34,551 nt of DNA from JAZFYD01 sp036443405 (GTDB taxonomy: Bacteria > Planctomycetota > PLA2): positions 1-34,551 of the forward strand of contig JAZFYD010000238.1 of the NCBI GenBank assembly GCA_036443405.1. The letters are read 5' to 3'. The notes under the pieces were generated by a model, which saw only the letters and a list, made by a program, of their open reading frames with translations, was not told where the DNA came from and searched no databases. Below are positions 23,277 through 30,200 of the stretch, piece after piece. The stretch's first letter is position 1; the number at the start of each line of letters is the position of its first letter. A program made the translations under genes and the position numbers.

Positions 23277-24637
23277 GCCGCGAACGCATCCTGGTCGTCG
23301 ACGACGAGAAGCTGATCCGCTTCACGTTGCGCGAGAGCCTCGCCGAGCAGGGCTATGTCGTGCACGAAGCCGCCGAGGTCGAGGAGGCCATTGAGGTCTT
23401 CGAGCGCCACCGGATCGACTGCGCCATTCTCGATCACCGTCTGCCCGACGGCGACGGGTTCGAGCTGATGAAGACTTTCAAGGAGCGCGATCCGGACGTG
23501 CCGATCATCCTGATGACCGCGTACAGCACGGTGGAGAAAGCGGTCGAAGCGATGCGCGGCGGCGCGTTCACCTACGTCAACAAGCCGTTCGAAACCGACG
23601 AGATGGTCCTGACGGTCGCCAACGCGTTGGAGACGACGCGGTTGCGCCGCGAGGTGCATGCGCTGCGCAAGATGCAGCAGGCCGAGGGCCTGTCCGCCGT
23701 CATCGGCCAGAGCCCGGCGATGCAGTCGATCCTCGGCTTGATGAAGAAACTCGCGGCGAGCCAGGCGAACACGGTCCTGCTCCTGGGCGAGAGCGGTACG
23801 GGCAAGGGTCTCTTGGCGCGGGCGCTGCATCAGGCGTCGGACCGCGCGGACAAACCCTTCATGACGATCACCTGCACCGCGATCCCGGAGACACTTCTCG
23901 AGAGTGAGCTGTTCGGACACGAACAGGGCGCGTTCACGGACGCCAAGCAGGAAAAGCCGGGTCTCTTCGAGGTCGCCGACACCGGTACGGTGTTCCTCGA
24001 CGAAATCGGCGACATGCCGATGGCCCTGCAGGCGAAACTGCTACAGGTGCTGGAGGACCGGTCGTTCAAACGCCTCGGCGGTGTCGTCGAAACAAAAGTC
24101 GATGTGCGCGTCGTCGCCGCGACCAACACGGATCTCGAAAAGGCCGTGCAAACCGGCGCGTTCCGCACCGACCTCTACTACCGGCTGAACACGTTTCCCG
24201 TCCGCATACCGTCACTGCGCGAACGCGAGGCCGACATCCCGGTCCTCGCGTCGTACTTTGTCGACCGATTCAACAAGGAGTTCAACAAGTCGATCGAGGG
24301 ACTTGATGCCGAGGCGATGGCGGCGCTCAAGCGGCACTCCTGGCCGGGAAATGTGCGCGAACTCAAGAACGCGCTCGAGCGAGCGATGATCCTCGGCTCC
24401 GGGCCGGTGTTGCAAGAAAGCGATTTCGCGTTCACGCTGGAGAGCATGACCGAAGGCCCCGACGGACGGCTGCTGAGACTCCCCGCAAACGGCCTGGACA
24501 TCGACGACCTCGAACGCGATCTCGTGCAACAGGCGCTGGAACGCTGCAAAGGCAACCAGAGCCGCGCCGCCCAACTGCTGGGCATGACAAGAGACCAGAT
24601 CCGGTACCGCCTGGATAAGTACGCGAGCGAGAAGTAG
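23273..24637 (+). CDS. Sigma-54-type response regulator (NtrC family)
   Basis: 454 residues from GTG 23273, overlapping the kinase stop. The receiver domain has the acidic pair DDE near residue 10 and the phospho-acceptor D54 (AILDHRLPDGDG). The AAA+ domain has Walker A GESGTGKG (about 172-179), the sigma-54 contact loop as GAFTDA (219-224) instead of GAFTGA, Walker B TVFLDEIGD, and 'LYYRLNTFPVRIPSLRERE'. The C-terminal Fis-type helix-turn-helix is 'LERCKGNQSRAAQLLGMTRDQIRYRLDKY' in two helices. It should activate sigma-54 promoters when phosphorylated by the adjacent kinase. I found no convincing -24/-12 promoter (TGGCAC-N5-TTGC) in the window, so targets lie elsewhere. Confidence 0.94.
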   Translation: MSRERILVVDDEKLIRFTLRESLAEQGYVVHEAAEVEEAIEVFERHRIDCAILDHRLPDGDGFELMKTFKERDPDVPIILMTAYSTVEKAVEAMRGGAFTYVNKPFETDEMVLTVANALETTRLRREVHALRKMQQAEGLSAVIGQSPAMQSILGLMKKLAASQANTVLLLGESGTGKGLLARALHQASDRADKPFMTITCTAIPETLLESELFGHEQGAFTDAKQEKPGLFEVADTGTVFLDEIGDMPMALQAKLLQVLEDRSFKRLGGVVETKVDVRVVAATNTDLEKAVQTGAFRTDLYYRLNTFPVRIPSLREREADIPVLASYFVDRFNKEFNKSIEGLDAEAMAALKRHSWPGNVRELKNALERAMILGSGPVLQESDFAFTLESMTEGPDGRLLRLPANGLDIDDLERDLVQQALERCKGNQSRAAQLLGMTRDQIRYRLDKYASEK

Positions 24638-24655
24638 CGCGTAGCGCGCGGTTTT
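24637..24655 (+). terminator. Short stem-loop with T4 after the response regulator gene
   Basis: GCGCG-TAG-CGCGC (24637-24649) followed by GG and TTTT (24652-24655). It fits in the 23-base gap between two convergent genes. The stem is short, so it is at best a weak intrinsic terminator. Confidence 0.35.
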
Positions 24656-24660
24656 CGCTC

Positions 24661-26193
24661 CTACTTCCCAGCAGGGTTCACGGGCGCAGCATTCTTCGGA
24701 TAGACCAACGTCACCGTCAACGTCGGCACTTCGCTGTTCTTCGACCTCGCAGCCGTCCGGTCCATCTTGCTGCCGCCCGCGACTCCGGCCGGTCCCGGCG
24801 CCTGGGCCGCATCCGGGGCGGCCGCCCCGGCGCCTTTGTCGCCGTCGAGTTCCTTCAAGCGCAGCAGCGCCGCCGCCTCGGGTGTCGAAGTGAGCCCCAG
24901 GGACCCGGCCCAAGCCAGAAACCGCGAAAGCTCCGCTTGGCTCGTGCGCACAGTCACTCGCACGGATTCGAGCGCGGGTTCCTTGCCCTTGGCGCTCGCG
25001 AACGTTTGCGCCTGCTCGCCGAGCGCGCGGATCTGTCGCGGTGCCGCCGCCGTCGAGTCGAAGAGGCGGGACAACACCGTCTGCAGGGCGCGGGCTTCGC
25101 GCGCATCCGCCAAGACAACGGCTCCACCGGGAACCGGCGCCGCCAACCCCGCCGCGCGCTTGCCACCGGTCCCGCGCTTCGCTTTGTCCGCATTGGGAGC
25201 GGGCGAAGCGGCGGCGTCTGCTGCGGCGGGCTTCGCGCCGGCTTTGGAGATCGCGGTCAGATCGATCTGCAGCGCAACCAGGTGCTTCCGCACGTCCGCG
25301 CGCGACATCGACGCCACGCGCTCGAGGTAGGAAACACGGGCGCCGGCGTTCGCGAAACTCCGCGTCTGCACAAATCGCGCAACGAGGTCCGCTTCCGCTT
25401 TCGCCACACCGTCGGCGAGGGCACCGGGTTCGGCTGCGTCCTTCGGAGCACCCAAAGACGCACCGGCAAGCGCCTCGTCGGCGGCGACCTTCTTGCCCGG
25501 CGCACTTTTTCCGAGGCTGCCGGCCGGCTGCGCGCGTTTCCGTCCCGCTTTCTTGGAGGCGTCTCTCGAGGCGGGCTTCTGGCTCGGAGCGGGCGGCCCG
25601 CTGCGCGCCTCCGCTTGGACGGTCTGTTCCTCCGCCTCGGGCTTCGCCCCGCCCAGCCCCTCGGATTCCAGACCCTCGGTTTCCCGCCGCTCGCCAGCCT
25701 TCTTGAAGCGAGTGTCGGCGTCGGACGCCCCTTCAACGAAATCGTCGACGGAGCCTTTGCGCCTCGATGTATCCCGCGCTCGCCTATCGCCGGCGCCGCT
25801 ATCCGCCATCTCGGCCTCGGTGGCTTCGGCGGTCGTTTCGAACTCCGTGGGTTGCTCACTCTGCAGTGAGACCCCGACGAGCACGGCCGCCGCCGCGGCC
25901 GACGCAAGACCAACGACCTTCGCGTTGAGCCAGATCGGGAGCGCCAACCGCCTTCCTCGCGGCAGCTTCGCGCGAACGCCCGGCAGCAACTCCGCCGGCG
26001 CACGGACCGGCGCAAGACCGTGCAGCATGCCCACCGTCTCGCGCAGCTCTTCGTATTCGGCGCGAACGGCGGCGTTGTCCTCGATGAGGCGGCGCACTTC
26101 GTCCGCGCGCGCCGGTTCGAGCGCGCCGTCGATGTACGCGGAAAGTTCCTCGACCAACCGGTCGTTGGGGAGCCGCTCGCGATGATCCGTCAT
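24661..26193 (-). CDS. Membrane anti-sigma-factor-like protein lacking zinc ligands
   Basis: 510 residues. The first ~60 residues look like an anti-sigma domain ('LVEELSAYIDGALEPARADEVRRLIEDNAAVRAEYEEL'), but the His-x3-Cys-x2-Cys ligands of the ZAS type are absent: where 'CxxC' is expected there is A-A-V-R-A-E-Y. A membrane helix follows (about 88-110, 'VVGLASAAAAAVLVGVSL'). The ~400-residue outer part is very rich in Ala, Lys, Gly and Pro, with two more ordered patches ('FVQTRSFANAGARVSYLERVASMSRADVRKHLVALQIDL' and 'RVTVRTSQAELSRFLAWAGSLGL'). ATG overlaps the sigma factor stop (ATGA), the normal sigma/anti-sigma arrangement. It probably holds the sigma factor at the membrane; the external part would be the sensor. 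Confidence 0.78.
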   Translation of the reverse strand: MTDHRERLPNDRLVEELSAYIDGALEPARADEVRRLIEDNAAVRAEYEELRETVGMLHGLAPVRAPAELLPGVRAKLPRGRRLALPIWLNAKVVGLASAAAAAVLVGVSLQSEQPTEFETTAEATEAEMADSGAGDRRARDTSRRKGSVDDFVEGASDADTRFKKAGERRETEGLESEGLGGAKPEAEEQTVQAEARSGPPAPSQKPASRDASKKAGRKRAQPAGSLGKSAPGKKVAADEALAGASLGAPKDAAEPGALADGVAKAEADLVARFVQTRSFANAGARVSYLERVASMSRADVRKHLVALQIDLTAISKAGAKPAAADAAASPAPNADKAKRGTGGKRAAGLAAPVPGGAVVLADAREARALQTVLSRLFDSTAAAPRQIRALGEQAQTFASAKGKEPALESVRVTVRTSQAELSRFLAWAGSLGLTSTPEAAALLRLKELDGDKGAGAAAPDAAQAPGPAGVAGGSKMDRTAARSKNSEVPTLTVTLVYPKNAAPVNPAGK

Positions 26194-26822
26194 GACTCGT
26201 GCCCCAGCCTCGGGATCAGCTTGTCACGCAAAAGAACACGCGCACGACTCAGACGCGACCGCACCGTTCCGACCGGCACTTCAAGCACGTCCGCGGTTTC
26301 TTCATAACTCAGCCCTTCCAGATCGCGGAGGACGACGATCTCGCGCGCCTCCTCCGGGAGCTCGGCCAAGGCCGCGTGCACGACCGCGCTGGTCTCGTTC
26401 GCTTCGGCGCGCTCCTCGGGCGCCGGCCCGGTTGATGCGGGCTCGCGCAGCGGGTCGCCATCGGGCCTGGTCGCGTCGAGCGACGCCGGACGCGTGTGCT
26501 TCACGAACCCGCGGCGGCGCAGCTCGTCCCGGCAGCGGTTCACCGCGATGCGGTACAGCCACGTCGAGAACTTGGCTTTGCCCAAGAAGCGATCGAGCCG
26601 CTGAAACACGGTGAGAAATATCTCCTGAGACAGGTCCAAAGCGTCCTCACGATTGCCCACGATGCGCAGGACCGTGCCGAAGACGCGGTCCTGGTGACGG
26701 GTCACCAGCGCGTCGAAGGCGTCGGAGTCGCCGCCATTCGCCCGGTTTACGAGGTCATGGTCGGTCGGCTCGCCGGGCCCTTTGCTGGGCGCTTTTGCTT
26801 TGGACGAAATCCCGGGTCGCAC
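26190..26822 (-). CDS. ECF-type sigma-70 family RNA polymerase sigma factor
   Basis: About 210 residues from GTG 26822. Region 2 is seen in 'DSDAFDALVTRHQDRVFGTVLRIVG', 'EDALDLSQEIFLTVFQRL' and 'FSTWLYRIAVNRCRDELRRR'. A variable Pro/Asp-rich linker joins it to region 4, 'ALAELPEEAREIVVLRDLEGLSYEETADVLEVPVGTVRSRLSRAR'. It belongs to the RpoE-like ECF group. A TTG at 26834 would add four residues but overlaps a TAGATT box. The next gene down overlaps by four bases and is the presumed anti-sigma factor. The first ~20 residues, Lys/Pro/Ser-rich, are an extension ahead of region 2. Targets are unknown, but autoregulation from the 138-base upstream gap is likely. Confidence 0.93.
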   Translation of the reverse strand: MRPGISSKAKAPSKGPGEPTDHDLVNRANGGDSDAFDALVTRHQDRVFGTVLRIVGNREDALDLSQEIFLTVFQRLDRFLGKAKFSTWLYRIAVNRCRDELRRRGFVKHTRPASLDATRPDGDPLREPASTGPAPEERAEANETSAVVHAALAELPEEAREIVVLRDLEGLSYEETADVLEVPVGTVRSRLSRARVLLRDKLIPRLGHES

Positions 26823-26832
26823 GGTTCGCGCC

Positions 26833-26838
26833 AATCTA
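26833..26838 (-). promoter_or_regulatory. Candidate -10 box TAGATT of the sigma/anti-sigma operon
   Basis: On the minus strand TAGATT ends ten bases before GTG 26822. The layout (box, GGCGCG-like spacer, start) resembles ribH. The rest of the gap up to 26972 shows no gene and no obvious ECF-type AAC/CGT promoter. Confidence 0.35.
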
Positions 26839-26972
26839 TCAGGGCAATCTCACAGGCTCGCGTGTCTCGACCCGAGGCACCGGAGGAGCAGCCACAGAAT
26901 CACAGGAGTCGAAAAAGCGGAGCCGTTGTGCCGAGTCGTCCGCCGAAGCGCCCTGCGACGGTGGACGAGGGG

Positions 26973-27827
26973 CTATCGAGAGCGAAAGAGCCGGGCCCAC
27001 CAACGTTGCCGCGGCGCGGCCTCGCCGTTTTTTGCGGCGACGACGATTGCCGTGATGTTGTCCTTGCCGCCTCGGTCCATCGATTCCTGCACGAGCCCGG
27101 CGCAAAACTCCGTCGTGTCTTCGGGGCGATTGGCAAACCGCTCGCGGAGTTCGCGATCGCGAAACGCGCCGTGCAGTCCATCGGTGCACAAGAACACGAG
27201 ATCACCGCCGTCGAACTCCCTCTCGGAGTAGTCGATCTTCACGTTCTCCTCCACGCCGACCGCGCGCAGGATGATGTTCTTTCCGCGTTCGAACTGCTCG
27301 GCATGGCCGCGAGAGATCACGCCGTCGCTCTTCATCGTGTCCCGGAGCGAGTGGCTCTTGGTCATCGTGTGGAGCTTGCCGCGCCTCGCGATGTAACCCA
27401 TCGAATCCCCGACTTGGAAAAACTGGATGCGCCCGCGCCGCACGCACGCCACCGTCAACGTCGTGCCCATGCCGCGCTGCATCGGGTTCTGCACGGACGC
27501 GTTGTAGATTTCGAGATTCGCCTCTTCGATCGCGGCGAGGATCCGCTGACGCACGGCGCGGTTGTCGTCGCCGTCCGTCATCTGCTGCCCCACGCGGCCA
27601 ATCGCTTCGACCGCGATGCGGGAAGCGACTTCCCCCGCACGCGCGCCACCCATGCCGTCCGCCACGGCGAAGAGCATCCCGCGACCGGCGGTGTCGCCGG
27701 CCCCGGAGCACGAATCGGGCGGGGACAGGTGCGGCGAGCCGTCTTCGCCGTTCACCACAACGAAGTTGTCCTCGTTGTTCTTGCGGACCAGGCCGACGTT
27801 GGTGATGCAGGCGAAGGAAACTCTCAT
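26973..27827 (-). CDS. PP2C-family serine/threonine phosphatase, copy 1
   Basis: 284 residues. Metal-binding motifs of the PPM/PP2C family are all present: NEDNFVVV near the N-terminus, 'LFAVADGMGGARAGEVAS', 'FFQVGDSMGYIARRGKLH', LCTDGLHGAF, and 'DNITAIVV' at the end. No membrane helix or extra domain is visible, so it is a cytoplasmic Stp/PrpC-type enzyme, normally paired with a Hanks-type kinase; no such kinase lies in the window. The N-terminus MRVSFACITNVGLVRKNNEDN is the standard family opening, fixing the start. The upstream 114 bases separate it from its paralogue; no clear -10 box is near the ATG, so it may be co-transcribed with the latter. Confidence 0.93.
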   Translation of the reverse strand: MRVSFACITNVGLVRKNNEDNFVVVNGEDGSPHLSPPDSCSGAGDTAGRGMLFAVADGMGGARAGEVASRIAVEAIGRVGQQMTDGDDNRAVRQRILAAIEEANLEIYNASVQNPMQRGMGTTLTVACVRRGRIQFFQVGDSMGYIARRGKLHTMTKSHSLRDTMKSDGVISRGHAEQFERGKNIILRAVGVEENVKIDYSEREFDGGDLVFLCTDGLHGAFRDRELRERFANRPEDTTEFCAGLVQESMDRGGKDNITAIVVAAKNGEAAPRQRWWARLFRSR

Positions 27828-27892
27828 TTGTTGGATGCCAACCCGCGGAACCGCCCCCTGCGCGAGAGCGGCGCGGATCGCCAGCCTACAAG

Positions 27893-27914
27893 AGTTCCCG
27901 CGGAGCGAGGAACT
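27893..27914. repeat. Inverted repeat between the two phosphatase genes
   Basis: AGTTCC (27893-27898) and GGAACT (27909-27914) with a ten-base loop. There is no T-run on either side. It may be an attenuating or processing hairpin in the intergenic mRNA, or chance. Confidence 0.35.
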
Positions 27915-27941
27915 GTCGCGCCGCTGGTCCTAGCGGGGCCA

Positions 27942-28811
27942 CTATTTCTTGCGGCGCAGCAGGCCGGAGAGGCGGCCGAGCAGGCCCGGCTGCGGCGGCG
28001 GCGCATCGCCCGCGTTCACCGCGATGAGAATCCCGGTGATGTTGTCGGTCCCGCCGCGATCCTTCGACTCCTGCACGAGCGACGCGCAGAACTCTTCGGC
28101 CCCTTTGGACTCCTCCGCGAACCTCGCCTCGAGGTCGCGGTGACGAAACGCCCCGTGCAGGCCGTCGGTGCACAGGAGCACCACATCGCCGCCGCCGAGT
28201 GCGGCTTCGCTGTAGTCGATCTTCACGCTCGCCTCAGCGCCCAGCGCCTGCAGGATGATGTTCTTCCCGCCTTCGAGCTGCTCGGCATCTTCGGGCGAGA
28301 TCACCTTGTCGTCCACGAGCCGACCGATGAGCGAGTGGTCCTTGGTCATCGCGTGCAGCTTGCCGTGCCGTGCGATGTACCCCTTTGAATCCCCGACCTG
28401 GAAGAACTGGATCCGCCCGCGACGAACGTAGGCCACGGTCAAGGTCGTCCCCATTCCGTGCTGCTTCGGATTCTGCAGGGCCGATTCGTAGATATGCGTG
28501 TTCACTTCGTGGATCGCGTCGAGAATCCGCTGGCGCGCGGCGCTTTCGTCGTCGTCCGCTTGGAGGAGTTTGCCGACGTCCCCGACGGCCTCCACGGCCA
28601 TCCGGGACGCGACCTCGCCGGCGAGGGCTCCGCCCATTCCGTCGGCCACCGCGAACAGCACGCCACGGCCGCCGGTGTCAGCGGTACCGGCGCACGCGTC
28701 GGGCGGCGCGAGGTGAGTCGCGTCGTCATCGACCTCGACGACAACGAAGTTGTCTTCGTTGTTCTCGCGGACCAAGCCGACGTCGGTGAGAGAGGCGAAG
28801 GAAATTCTCAT
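27942..28811 (-). CDS. PP2C-family serine/threonine phosphatase, copy 2
   Basis: 289 residues from ATG 28811. The frame stays open further upstream, but alignment with copy 1 (MR[IV]SFA-x-[LI]T-[DN]-VGLVR) fixes this start. Motifs are the same as in copy 1: NEDNFVVV, FAVADGMGGALAGEVAS, GDSKGYIARHGKLHAMT, LCTDGLHGAF and GTDNITGILIA. It ends in a short Pro then Arg/Lys tail (LLGRLSGLLRRKK). The two copies are similar along the whole length, so they are a recent or constrained tandem duplication. It is divergent from the NPCBM-like gene with 117 bases between. The substrate kinase is not in the window. Confidence 0.93.
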   Translation of the reverse strand: MRISFASLTDVGLVRENNEDNFVVVEVDDDATHLAPPDACAGTADTGGRGVLFAVADGMGGALAGEVASRMAVEAVGDVGKLLQADDDESAARQRILDAIHEVNTHIYESALQNPKQHGMGTTLTVAYVRRGRIQFFQVGDSKGYIARHGKLHAMTKDHSLIGRLVDDKVISPEDAEQLEGGKNIILQALGAEASVKIDYSEAALGGGDVVLLCTDGLHGAFRHRDLEARFAEESKGAEEFCASLVQESKDRGGTDNITGILIAVNAGDAPPPQPGLLGRLSGLLRRKK

Positions 28812-28912
28812 CTGCACGCGCGTTCGCGCAGGGTCCAGCCGAACCGTCGACCCCCACTGGGGTTGCACGACGACGAATCCTAACCCCCCCGGCAAGGGCG
28901 CGGCAAGGACCC

Positions 28913-28918
28913 TATAAT
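28913..28918 (+). promoter_or_regulatory. -10 box TATAAT of the NPCBM/VWA/pdxA operon
   Basis: A perfect TATAAT ending ten bases before GTG 28929, so the leader would be only a few bases. No -35 is obvious in the C/G-rich run upstream. Confidence 0.55.
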
Positions 28919-28928
28919 TCATCGGCAC

Positions 28929-30200
28929 GTGTTGAGACTCTCCGCCGCCCTCCCCGCGATTCTTCTCCTGATCACATCCAATTTGTTCGCGGATTTCGTC
29001 GTGACGTCCCTCGATACCGGGCCTCAACGGGGCATCTCCCTTGCCCTGGCGGGCGGAAAGCTGACGCTGACCACATCCACGGGCACCGCCATCCGCTCAG
29101 ACGCCTCGCGTGTCATCGAAATCATGGTCTTACCGGCCCGCGCGGCCCCGCCCGAGCGGCTCTGGCCGTTCGAGGTCGAATTGCGTGACGGCACGCGGCT
29201 GCGCGGGGAACTGTCGCGCGGACGAACCCAGGAGTTGCGGGTCCGCTGCCCGTCGTTGAAGGAGGAGCAGGAGTTGAGCCTCGACGACGTGCTGGCGATC
29301 CGGAGGGTGTCGGGCGCCAAGATCCCGGGATCCGCGCGCCTGGTGCGCATCCCGGAAAAAGACGCCGCGTACACGCTGGTGGGAACCAGGTACGAGGGCA
29401 CGATCGCGGAGTTCAACGCCACGGGGATCAAGATCAAACGCGAACGGGGGCTCAAGGAAAAGTCCATCCCCTACAGCAAACTGGCCGCCATCTTCATCGA
29501 GAACGACCCCCACGAGCACAAGCCCGGTCTGCAACTGGTGGCTCGGATGACGGACGGATCCTCGCTGCGACTCGTCGGGGACTTTCGGATTTCCTCGGGG
29601 GAACTGATCGGGACCACTGCGCTCGGGGCGAAGCTGCGCGCACCGCTCGATCGAGTCGTGGCGATCGGGTTTCGCGGCGGCAGCTTCGAGTACGTGTCGG
29701 ACCTCACTCCCGTGAAAACGCTGCGGCGGCCCTTTTTTCCCGTACCCGACGGGGCGGCTCGCGACGTCTATCTCGACTTCGTCGCACCGATCCGGATCGA
29801 TCGCAGTCCGGATGGCCGCACGATCACGCTTTTTCGGCGCACCTACTCGAAGGGCATCGGCGTGCGGCCGCGGACGGAACTGACCTACACGCTGGACGGC
29901 GCGTTTCGTGAGTTCCGCGCGGTGTGCGGAATCGACGACGAGGTGCTTGGTCCCGGATACGGCAAGGCCGGCGGGCTCGGCAGCGTGGTGTTTACCGTCG
30001 AAGTCGACGGCAAGGCGCGGTACGTTTCCAAACCGATGCGCGGCCGAATGAAACCCGCCTACGTGAAGGTCGATGTCACCGGTGCCAAACGCCTCAAGCT
30101 CGTCGTGACCCGCGTCCCCAAGGAACAGATGCCGAACAACGCGGAGGACTCGAGCGAGTTGGACAACGCGGTTTGGGCCCAGCCGCTTCTCGTGCGCTGA
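28929..30200 (+). CDS. Secreted protein with C-terminal NPCBM-like carbohydrate-binding region
   Basis: 423 residues from GTG 28929. A signal peptide is evident (LRLSAALPAILLLITSNLFAD). The first ~260 residues hold repeated short beta motifs that speak of surfaces rather than catalysis ('VELRDGTRLRGELSRG', 'RYEGTIAEFNATGIKIKRERGLKEKSIPYSKLAAIFIE', 'ARMTDGSSLRLVGDF'). The last ~150 residues resemble the NPCBM/NEW2 fold: 'GIGVRPRTELTYTLDGAFREFRAVCGIDDEV', 'VVFTVEVDGK' and the final 'LDNAVWAQPLLV' strand. NPCBM-type proteins with such N-terminal parts are frequent in Planctomycetota, and this supports the placement. Role: unknown, perhaps binding of envelope or extracellular polysaccharide. It overlaps the VWA gene by one base (TGATG). 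Confidence 0.78.
   Translation: MLRLSAALPAILLLITSNLFADFVVTSLDTGPQRGISLALAGGKLTLTTSTGTAIRSDASRVIEIMVLPARAAPPERLWPFEVELRDGTRLRGELSRGRTQELRVRCPSLKEEQELSLDDVLAIRRVSGAKIPGSARLVRIPEKDAAYTLVGTRYEGTIAEFNATGIKIKRERGLKEKSIPYSKLAAIFIENDPHEHKPGLQLVARMTDGSSLRLVGDFRISSGELIGTTALGAKLRAPLDRVVAIGFRGGSFEYVSDLTPVKTLRRPFFPVPDGAARDVYLDFVAPIRIDRSPDGRTITLFRRTYSKGIGVRPRTELTYTLDGAFREFRAVCGIDDEVLGPGYGKAGGLGSVVFTVEVDGKARYVSKPMRGRMKPAYVKVDVTGAKRLKLVVTRVPKEQMPNNAEDSSELDNAVWAQPLLVR

Noticed and set aside
26496..28388. A 630-residue plus-strand frame opposite the sigma factor and phosphatases
   Set aside because: It runs antisense across three genes with complete motifs; its composition is that of a shadow frame.
28812..29027. 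N-terminal extension of PP2C copy 2 by 72 residues
   Set aside because: Copy 1 aligns from its Met with residue 73 of the extended frame, and the extension would run through the promoter and signal peptide of the divergent NPCBM-like gene.
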